Assembly: GCA_001303885.1 (NCBI GenBank)
Contig: LJUE01000189.1
Coordinates: 1 to 5,367, forward strand
Source of the DNA: Planctomycetes bacterium SM23_32
Lineage (GTDB): Bacteria > Planctomycetota > Brocadiia > SM23-32
Length of the DNA: 5,367 nt
Direction: 5' to 3'
Shown: piece by piece, positions 1 to 5,184 of the stretch
How the letters are laid out: every line of letters begins with the position of its first letter
Numbering within the stretch: position 1 is the first letter of the stretch
The notes under the pieces: model-generated
The model's database searches: none
Told to the model about the DNA's origin: nothing
Seen by the model: the letters and a program-made list of their open reading frames with translations, nothing else
Position numbers and translations under genes: made by a program

Positions 1-825
1 CTGTCTTGCCTTCCAGGCGCTGAACCGCTCCGCCAGCTTAGGCGTGAGCATGAACAGGCCCGGGAATCCCAGCGGCTCCGGCGTCGCCAGCAGCCACTGC
101 ACGCCTCGCCGGACTGCCCGCGACCTCGCCGCCGCACCGGCCTCGCGAAGGCGGATCAGGCTGTAAGCCGTGGTCACCACGTTCCCGGCCCAGCTTCCGT
201 CCTCAAGCTGTTCATCGCAGATGCCCCTCCGGTAGGCCGCGAGGGCCGCCTGGTCCTCGGCCGTCATCCCGCCAAGCAAGTCGCGTCTGCCCAGGATGCC
301 GGCCAGCCCGTCCATCGCGCGGAAGGGCGCCAGTGGGTCGCGCCGGAACCTGCCCATCAGCGGCAGCAGCCGCCTGAGGGCGCCCTTTGCTATCCCGTCC
401 AGGCTGGTGTTGAGGGCGTACTCCCGGGTCACGATCAGGGGCTTGAAAGAGTCAACGACGGTTGTCCCGGGGACGGCTGTCGGGCGTTCGACGAGGTCGA
501 GCTTCTTCAAGTACGCCTTGCCGTCGCGCTGCGACACGCAGGCAAGGTCGCCGGCCGCGAGGCCGAGCTTCTGGCGGGCCCACTCGGGCACCGGTGCCCT
601 GGCTCCCCCCGTCGCCGCCGGGACCATCTCGACGGCGCATCCGTTCCGGAAGGCAATGCCGCCCCAGCCCCGGAAGTGCCTGCCCCAGTCCTCCTTTTTG
701 ATGCTGACCGAGCGACTGAACCGGCCCGTGACGACAACGCGCTCCCTGCTCGGCCGGGCCCGCTTCGACAGCATCTCCACCCACTTGCCGCCCGCCAGTT
801 CTGTGCCCGTCGGCTTGTCTGGCAC
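1..825 (-). CDS. AbrB/SpoVT-like region plus squalene-cyclase/prenyltransferase-like repeat protein (3' end off the window)
   Basis: An open frame of 275 codons runs off the left edge, so the C-terminus is missing. The start is GTG at 825, with a strong GGAAGGAG ribosome site 7 nt upstream. Residues about 78-113 (VPEWARQKLGLAAGD, then KAYLKKLDL) resemble a SpoVT/AbrB-type swapped-hairpin domain. Residues about 27-70 may be a further beta-rich region. Residues about 195-250 look like alpha-alpha-barrel repeats: QLEDGSW at 206-212 fits the QW motif (Q-x3-G-x-W) of squalene-hopene cyclases and prenyltransferase-like proteins, followed by helices VVTTAYSLIRLREAG and AVRRGVQWLLATPEP. No signal peptide is visible, so it is probably cytoplasmic. 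The visible part contains no catalytic DxDD motif, so cyclase activity is not supported. It follows the repeat protein gene after 32 nt and is probably co-transcribed. The coding call is secure; the two-domain reading is moderate and the function unknown. Confidence 0.8.
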   Translation of the reverse strand, partial: MPDKPTGTELAGGKWVEMLSKRARPSRERVVVTGRFSRSVSIKKEDWGRHFRGWGGIAFRNGCAVEMVPAATGGARAPVPEWARQKLGLAAGDLACVSQRDGKAYLKKLDLVERPTAVPGTTVVDSFKPLIVTREYALNTSLDGIAKGALRRLLPLMGRFRRDPLAPFRAMDGLAGILGRRDLLGGMTAEDQAALAAYRRGICDEQLEDGSWAGNVVTTAYSLIRLREAGAAARSRAVRRGVQWLLATPEPLGFPGLFMLTPKLAERFSAWKARQ

Positions 826-832
826 CGCTTCG

Positions 833-840
833 CTCCTTCC
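833..840 (-). promoter_or_regulatory. Ribosome binding site fixing the GTG start at 825
   Basis: GGAAGGAG on the minus strand lies 7 nt before GTG. This is a near-ideal Shine-Dalgarno match. It selects the GTG start over the in-frame ATG at codon 18, which would cut into the N-terminal region. Confidence 0.75.
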
Positions 841-857
841 GACTGACGTATGCCGGC

Positions 858-1430
858 TCACGGCATGGGGCCGACGTTGCCGAGGGCCCGCCAGATGTCG
901 TTGCCGAACGGGTCCCTGGCCATGAAGTCGCCCCCGCCGCCCGGACCCAGGCCCATGCCGAGCCGTTCGCGCCCCTCTTCGTCTCTCAGGTTCAGCCCGA
1001 CGCCCTCTGGCGCGGCGCCTATGCCGATTCGAACCACGCCGTTGGCGTCCGTCACGTGGCCGCCGGAGCCCTGCCCGTCGTCCCTGGCGCCCCAGCCCAG
1101 GCGGCCGACGCCCGCCGCGTCGAACACTTCCAGCCCCCAATAGGCTTCCGCCTCGGGCGCGATCAGCGACATGCTGCCCAGGGCCACGCGGTGGCGACCT
1201 GCGGCGTCCCTGAGGATGAGGCCGACGCCCTCCTCCCGGACCCCGAGCATGCCGCGCTCCTGGCCGTCGGCGTCCACCAGGCGCAGCGCCTGGACCTCAA
1301 TCACGCTGCCGGCCTGCGCTTCCTGCGCTCGCGCCACGGCGCCGCCATCAAGCCACTGCACCAGGGCGCCTCCGGCGAATGCCGCACAGACCATCGCCAC
1401 CACCGTCATCCCGCTCCCGGCCTTCCTCAT
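858..1430 (-). CDS. Exported small protein with six D-x-x-G beta-type repeats
   Basis: A 190-residue protein with no function I recognise. Residues 1-35 look like a signal peptide or membrane anchor: MRK, a hydrophobic stretch at about 8-27, and a possible signal peptidase I site after AVARA (Ala35). The rest is a series of short units centred on D-x-x-G at residues 53, 75, 104, 128, 150 and 173, spaced 22-29 residues. Several units are followed by R-x-x-[LIM]-G, for example RDAAGRHRVALG, RDEEGRERLGMG and TDANGVVRIGIG. Alternating hydrophobic residues suggest paired beta strands, perhaps a solenoid or a small beta-sheet domain in the periplasm or at the cell surface. The C-terminus is glycine-rich. 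ATG at 1430 was chosen because GGTGGAG lies 9 nt upstream. In-frame GTG at 1445 and ATG at 1439 are possible, but the ribosome site overlaps or directly abuts them. Similar D-x-x-G repeat proteins are common as hypothetical proteins in environmental bacteria (from memory). Confidence 0.85.
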   Translation of the reverse strand: MRKAGSGMTVVAMVCAAFAGGALVQWLDGGAVARAQEAQAGSVIEVQALRLVDADGQERGMLGVREEGVGLILRDAAGRHRVALGSMSLIAPEAEAYWGLEVFDAAGVGRLGWGARDDGQGSGGHVTDANGVVRIGIGAAPEGVGLNLRDEEGRERLGMGLGPGGGGDFMARDPFGNDIWRALGNVGPMP

Positions 1431-1439
1431 GATCCTCAT

Positions 1440-1446
1440 CTCCACC
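1440..1446 (-). promoter_or_regulatory. Ribosome binding site deciding the ATG start at 1430
   Basis: GGTGGAG on the minus strand is 9 nt from the ATG at 1430. It covers the GTG at 1445 and touches the ATG at 1439, so neither of those could use it. A second weaker match (GAGG) lies 3 nt from the 1430 ATG. Confidence 0.5.
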
Positions 1447-1472
1447 TGGCGTCATCGTCAATGCGGGCGAAT

Positions 1473-1501
1473 AGTGCAAGAGCGCCGAACGGCACCGTCA
1501 A
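1473..1501 (-). promoter_or_regulatory. Possible weak sigma70-type promoter for the repeat protein gene
   Basis: In the 106-nt gap after the malectin gene, the minus strand has TTGACG (1501-1496; 5 of 6 matches to TTGACA). A 17-nt spacer separates it from TGCACT (1478-1473; 3 of 6 matches to TATAAT). It would start transcription about 35 nt before the ATG at 1430. The -10 match is poor and such hexamers arise by chance, so this is only a candidate for an internal promoter separating the last two genes from the upstream unit. Confidence 0.2.
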
Positions 1502-1536
1502 GGCTCCGCTCGGCCCTTCCAGCCGGCGGGGCGCGT

Positions 1537-3156
1537 TCAGGTGGCCTCGCCCGCCGAATCCAGAACTTGCAGCAACCGGGCCAGGGCCTCGAGCCCTTTC
1601 TCCTCGGCATCGCGCGCCGCCTCCAGGTGCGCGATCAACTCGTTCATCAGGTGGTCGTCTTTCAGGCGCGGCTCCCATTCGCCGTCCATCGGCAGGGCCT
1701 CGGCGACGGCGTTCAGGTTCTCGGAGACAGTCGCGTAGTCGGCCGCCGCGTCGGCGAAGAGCGGCGCCAGCTCGGGGTCCGCCAACCGCCCATCCGCTTC
1801 CTTGAGGAACTCCACGGCCAGCCGGCGGCACTCGGCCCAGTACTGGGCGTTGAACGACGCGCCGTGGGGGTTCGAGTCCGGATCGCGCAGCGCGGCAATC
1901 CACCAATCATACGCCCTGACGCCGCGCATGTAGGCAGCGTCGTCCGGGGTGCTGGCGGCCTGCTGCTGCATGTCCAGGGCGAACCGGATCGCGTCCCGGA
2001 CGGCGGTCCGGTCGTCGGCCGGCTCAGTGGCGCGGATGGCGGCCACGTGCACGACGTCCACGATGCCCGTCGTGCCGAGGGCCTGCCACGGGATGGGTCC
2101 CTGCGACGAGTTGTCGAAGCCGCGGTAGTAGTAGCCGCCTTCGTCGTAGCCATGCACGACGAAGTACTCGCCCCCTCCGATGTCGAACGAGAAGCAGGGC
2201 GTCCCCTCGTCCAAGGCGCCTCGCACCATCTCCCAGGCGGCGCGCCTGGCGGCGTCGCGGTCCTCTGACGACTCGTCGGTCACCCTTTGCACCACGTAGC
2301 CTGCGTTGCGGGCCAGGGCGTCGAAGGACTCGCCGCTGTCCCAGACGAAAGGCGCGCTCGGGCAGAGCTGCTTGTTGATGTTCAGGGCGAAGGCGTAGCC
2401 GCTCGCACCGGCCAGCCACGGCCGGGAGACGTCGCGGCCCAGGTAGCTCAGGCCCCCTTCGATGCAGCCGAGGCGTGTCACCCAATGAGGCGGCCACCGA
2501 AGTCCGTCCAGCATCCTGCTGCCGACCTCTTCGTGGGCCGCCTGCGGTTTCTGTCCCAGCTGTTCGGCCATGTCCGCTGCCTCCTCCGGCGTAATGTCCT
2601 TCGCGATGATCTCGATGCCGTTCACCTCGGGGTTCTGCACCTGCTGCCGGAACTCGATGCGCAGGTCTCCCGCCGTCACCCGGACGGCGTCCACGCGCCG
2701 CACGACGGGCACGGCGAGTGCGCCGGCGGCGGCAAACGGGTCGAAGTCCTCCAGGGCGGGCTTGCCGTTGACAGTCACGGAGAACACGCGCCCGCCCTCG
2801 AAGGCCGCCCCATCGTAGGTCTCGGCGAAGTGGAGCCGCAGTGCGTAGTCGCCGTCGGGCAGCGCGAAGCTGTAGGCGCGCATTGAGTAGCGCTCCGAGC
2901 GGTAGACCTCCGGCGCGTCCGTTCTGTCAACGGCTAGGTCGGCGCGCCGGGCCGTCAGGCCGCCCACGGCGCCCCAGCCCGAATCCGGCGTCGCCCATCG
3001 GTCCGCGCGCCACCTGTGGCCCGCTGCGTCCACGTAGTCCTCTTCGGCGCCGCAGTTCACTCTCAGCACGATGTGCTCGTGTGCAGCCGCGGTGATCCCG
3101 AGCAGGGAGCAGCCCGTCAGTCCGGCCAGTGTCAGCGCCGGGACCCAGCCTCTCAT
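1537..3156 (-). CDS. Lipoprotein with malectin domain and C39/BtrH-like papain-fold domain
   Basis: A 539-residue protein. The N-terminus MRGWVPALTLAGLTGC ends in a lipobox (LTGC, Cys16), indicating a lipid-anchored exported protein. Residues about 28-187 match the malectin carbohydrate-binding fold: LRVNCGAEEDYVDAAGHRW, PEVYRSERYS, YALRLHFAETY, RVFSVTVNGKP and NPEVNGIEII. Residues about 226-375 resemble C39-peptidase/BtrH N-terminal-type papain-like domains: candidate nucleophile Cys231 (GCIEGGLSYLG), WLAGASGYAF at 247-256, and EYFVVHGYDEGGYYYRGFDN from 330. Glu330 occupies the place usually held by His, and a His sits at 335. Residues about 380-530 are helical, with AYDWW at 415-419 and a likely coiled C-terminal helix. 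The second half is paralogous to the product of 5073-4009. The start ATG has GAGGAGG 5 nt upstream and lies 31 nt after the Fpg-like gene, indicating one operon. It probably binds glycans at the cell surface; peptidase or transferase activity is unproven. Confidence 0.9.
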   Translation of the reverse strand: MRGWVPALTLAGLTGCSLLGITAAAHEHIVLRVNCGAEEDYVDAAGHRWRADRWATPDSGWGAVGGLTARRADLAVDRTDAPEVYRSERYSMRAYSFALPDGDYALRLHFAETYDGAAFEGGRVFSVTVNGKPALEDFDPFAAAGALAVPVVRRVDAVRVTAGDLRIEFRQQVQNPEVNGIEIIAKDITPEEAADMAEQLGQKPQAAHEEVGSRMLDGLRWPPHWVTRLGCIEGGLSYLGRDVSRPWLAGASGYAFALNINKQLCPSAPFVWDSGESFDALARNAGYVVQRVTDESSEDRDAARRAAWEMVRGALDEGTPCFSFDIGGGEYFVVHGYDEGGYYYRGFDNSSQGPIPWQALGTTGIVDVVHVAAIRATEPADDRTAVRDAIRFALDMQQQAASTPDDAAYMRGVRAYDWWIAALRDPDSNPHGASFNAQYWAECRRLAVEFLKEADGRLADPELAPLFADAAADYATVSENLNAVAEALPMDGEWEPRLKDDHLMNELIAHLEAARDAEEKGLEALARLLQVLDSAGEAT

Positions 3157-3187
3157 GCGCGCCTCCTCGCTGAGCGTGTCTGAACGA

Positions 3188-4012
3188 TCACGTCTGGCAG
3201 CTCGGGCAGAGGTAGCAGGAGCCGCCGAGGTAGCTGATCTTCTCGATGGCTGCCCCGCATTCGGGGCAGGGCTCGCCCTTCATGCGGCTGTCGAGGATCG
3301 GCCTGTAGCCGCCCGGCTCGCCGTGCAGGCCGCGCTCGGTGTCGCGTCCGCCGAGCCGCGCCGCCTCGGAGATGGTCCTGCGGATGGCGCGGAAGAGCGC
3401 CCGGCGCTCCCTGCCCGTGATGTCGGCCACCTTGCGCCTGGGGTGGAGTTTCGCGCGGAACAGGACGTCCTGCAGGTGACCGTTCCCTATGCCCGAGATC
3501 AGCCCAGCGCTGATGAGGAGGTACTTGACGCTGTCCTTGTCGGCGCGTTCGTAGCCTTCCACCATCTCCTTGAACCGCTCGTATGTGAACTGCTCAGCCA
3601 GCGGGGACAGCCCATGGCCTGCAAAGCGGTCGGCCGCCTCGGCGTCCGTCACGAGGTGCAGGAACCCCCAGCCCTGCACAGACACGGTGAGACACGTGGC
3701 ATCCTCGAACCGGAGGATGAGCTGGCACCTGTGGGGCGACTCGTCTTCTGCCCCGTGCAGCAGGATGCGCAGGCCGCCGTCCCCGAGCAGCAGGGCGAAG
3801 CCAGGCTCGAGCGGAACGGCCACCAATGAACCCGACGCGGACGCTGTGCCGACCCTCTTGCCGGGCAGGATCCTGGCGTAATCCTCCCGGGGCCGGCTGT
3901 AGAAGGCCCACTTGTGGGGGCTGTTGCCGCAGTTGCCGGACTGCACCGTCTTGCCCGCTAGCTTGTCATTCATCTGGCGGGCGATGGCCAGCGCTTCGGG
4001 AAGCTCCATCAT
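3188..4012 (-). CDS. Fpg/Nei-family DNA glycosylase-like protein lacking the catalytic proline
   Basis: A 274-residue protein of normal family length. Order of parts: N-terminal MMELPEALAIARQ (Fpg consensus MPELPE); beta-sandwich to about residue 125; H2TH region about 137-220 with the GIGNGHLQDVLF signature (Asn177); C-terminal zinc finger with Cys249, Cys252, Cys269 and Cys272. Fpg and Nei excise oxidised bases using the amino group of Pro2 after Met removal. Here Met occupies position 2, and Glu3 is kept. The zinc-finger Arg of Fpg is also absent, with GGSCYLC where Fpg has an R-x-x-F/Y-x-C pattern. NSPHKWAFYS, GGRDTERGLHGEPGGY and YLGGSCYLCPSCQ match, from memory, a distinct MIELPEA-type subgroup annotated as Fpg or endonuclease VIII in many anaerobes. 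The start at 4012 overlaps the upstream stop (ATGATGG), with GGAG 9 nt upstream, implying translational coupling. Family membership is certain; glycosylase activity is doubtful. Confidence 0.93.
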   Translation of the reverse strand: MMELPEALAIARQMNDKLAGKTVQSGNCGNSPHKWAFYSRPREDYARILPGKRVGTASASGSLVAVPLEPGFALLLGDGGLRILLHGAEDESPHRCQLILRFEDATCLTVSVQGWGFLHLVTDAEAADRFAGHGLSPLAEQFTYERFKEMVEGYERADKDSVKYLLISAGLISGIGNGHLQDVLFRAKLHPRRKVADITGRERRALFRAIRRTISEAARLGGRDTERGLHGEPGGYRPILDSRMKGEPCPECGAAIEKISYLGGSCYLCPSCQT

Positions 4013-5073
4013 GGCGCCTGGCTCCGGTCTGGGAGAGGCCCAGCACCGGCCAGCGCCGCTTCGAGCTGGTCCAGGGCCGCTGCGTAATGCCCGCGGGCCA
4101 GGGCCAGCAGCTGCGCAGCCTGCGCCTTGCGCTCCGCCTCTGCGGCCTGATCGTCCGTGACGGCGGCAACGCAGCGGTCCAGTGCGTCGGCGTCAGAGGC
4201 GAACTCCTCAGCAGCCCGGTGCAGGTACTCCCGCGCTGCCGGATGCCGCGGCGCTATCTCAGCGAGGAACTCCGCCGCCGCCCGGTGGCGGCTGCGAGTC
4301 ACATCCAGGCAGTAGTCCCAGCCTGCGGGCGGGTTCTGCATCCACCAGTCGTAGACGCCGAGCCCGTTGCGGAACCGCCAGTCGCCCGCCTCTGTGCCGT
4401 TGGGGACGCGGTCCTCGGGCGTGCGCCCGTGGCGAACGGCCTCCTGGAGCGCGGCCAGTTCGGCGGCAAGCGCGTCGAACTTGCCGACCTTCTCGCCGAT
4501 GAAGAGCGCCCCGAGGGGAGGGCAGATGTCCGTGCAGGTCGCCGTCCGGCCCTCGGGCGCGCTCACGCAGTCCTCGCCGCGCATGTCGCCGTAGGAGCCG
4601 CGCCCGTAGAACAGCTCCTTCTCGTCGTCGAAGCCGCAGACCACGTCCCACTCGGCGTTCGTGAACGCGTGCCAGACGATGGCCGGCCGGCCGGCGCGAA
4701 CCTCGTCCTTCACGCGCTCAACGACCTTCGGCACCTCGGCCTCGATGTCCGCCCCCTCCTCGTTGAGCGGGACGTACTCGACCTCGTATCCGAGCAGCCG
4801 GATCAGCTCCTCCGGGCTCATGGCGGCACTGCACGTCGGCGCGCAGGGGCACGGGCCGGCCAGGCGGAACGCCGCACCGGAGACGCCCTGGACGTAGGCC
4901 GGGGAGAGGTCCTCGCCCCGCTGCGCCAGCACAACGCGCACGCACTCGAACATCGGGTCCGTCACGCGGTAGTGGTCCACGTCTTCGATGATCATGGTCT
5001 CGCCCATGGCTGCAGAAAGGCCGAGGACTGACAGCAGCAGGACCAGTTCCGGTCTGGGTATTCGCACGGGCAT
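4009..5073 (-). CDS. Secreted cysteine-rich C39/BtrH-like papain-fold protein
   Basis: A 354-residue protein starting at ATG 5073, where MPVRIPRPELVLLLSVLGLSAAMG gives a convincing signal peptide and AAGGAG lies 11 nt upstream. A 26-residue longer form from 5151 would bury this signal and is rejected. Residues about 38-195 parallel the second half of the malectin lipoprotein: FECVRVVLAQRGEDLS (Cys44 against Cys231), YVQGVSGAAF at 60-69 and EWDVVCGFDDEKELFYGRGS from 141. The usual C39 His place is Glu141, and Cys146 replaces the His335 of the paralogue. The spacing from Cys44 to the Gly of the G-[YF]-D motif is 103 residues, against 105 in the paralogue. Residues about 196-345 are helical, with VYDWW at 240-244. 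There are ten cysteines after the signal, including CPCAPTC at 75-81, which is unusual and may indicate disulfides or metal binding. No malectin domain is present. The product is probably periplasmic or extracellular; its activity is unknown. Confidence 0.87.
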   Translation of the reverse strand: MPVRIPRPELVLLLSVLGLSAAMGETMIIEDVDHYRVTDPMFECVRVVLAQRGEDLSPAYVQGVSGAAFRLAGPCPCAPTCSAAMSPEELIRLLGYEVEYVPLNEEGADIEAEVPKVVERVKDEVRAGRPAIVWHAFTNAEWDVVCGFDDEKELFYGRGSYGDMRGEDCVSAPEGRTATCTDICPPLGALFIGEKVGKFDALAAELAALQEAVRHGRTPEDRVPNGTEAGDWRFRNGLGVYDWWMQNPPAGWDYCLDVTRSRHRAAAEFLAEIAPRHPAAREYLHRAAEEFASDADALDRCVAAVTDDQAAEAERKAQAAQLLALARGHYAAALDQLEAALAGAGPLPDRSQAP

Positions 5074-5084
5074 GACGTCGGCGT

Positions 5085-5090
5085 CTCCTT
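5085..5090 (-). promoter_or_regulatory. Ribosome binding site supporting the ATG start at 5073
   Basis: AAGGAG on the minus strand lies 11 nt before ATG 5073. The spacing is slightly long, but the match and the signal peptide that follows favour this start over the ATG at 5151. Confidence 0.55.
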
Positions 5091-5114
5091 CGGGCCGCGG
5101 CCCGGCAACCGGGC
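5091..5114. repeat. Two overlapping GC-only inverted repeats upstream of the cysteine-rich protein gene
   Basis: Positions 5091-5104 are a perfect 14-nt palindrome (CGGGCCGCGGCCCG). Positions 5100-5114 form a perfect 6-bp stem (GCCCGG/CCGGGC) with a 3-nt loop. They share five bases, so only one can fold at a time in RNA. They sit directly 5' of the AAGGAG ribosome site. No T-run follows, so they are not a typical rho-independent terminator. They may be chance in such GC-rich DNA. Confidence 0.4.
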
Positions 5115-5184
5115 AGCGGACGGGGTTCACGGCGCCCCGACACAGTGACAAGCCCGCACACCATAGCGCCGAGGCACGCCGCCG

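Noticed and set aside
452..784. 110-residue minus-strand open frame
   Set aside because: It lies in a different frame inside the partial AbrB/cyclase-like gene. Its product is Arg/Gly-rich, and the neighbouring frame has both the ribosome site and the motifs.
296..925. 209-residue open frame on the plus strand
   Set aside because: The opposite strand has an uninterrupted frame from GTG 825 to the window edge with a strong ribosome site, a QW motif and an AbrB-like segment. The plus-strand product is Arg/Ser/Pro-rich and unrecognisable.
1446..1536. Possible rho-independent terminator after the malectin gene
   Set aside because: Only short stems of 4-5 bp with large loops are visible, and no T-run follows on the minus strand.
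1171..2268. 365-residue open frame on the plus strand
   Set aside because: It is antisense to the repeat protein and the malectin lipoprotein. The product has low-complexity Ser/Pro/Arg-rich text at its start and no recognisable domain.
3071..3829. 252-residue open frame on the plus strand
   Set aside because: It is antisense to the Fpg-like gene, whose H2TH and zinc-finger motifs are unmistakable. No domain is visible in the plus-strand product.
3826..5031. 401-residue open frame on the plus strand
   Set aside because: It lies antisense to the secreted cysteine-rich protein and the start of the Fpg-like gene, both of which have clear motifs and ribosome sites. Its product is Arg/Ala/Val-rich with no domain I recognise. 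Long antisense frames are expected in GC-rich coding DNA.
5074..5151. N-terminal extension of the cysteine-rich protein to ATG 5151
   Set aside because: It would place 26 residues before a good signal peptide and translate through the inverted repeats. ATG 5073 has AAGGAG upstream and begins the signal peptide directly.
5115..5184. Possible promoter or terminator between the right-edge gene and the cysteine-rich protein gene
   Set aside because: I see no convincing -35/-10 pair and no stem followed by a T-run on the minus strand.
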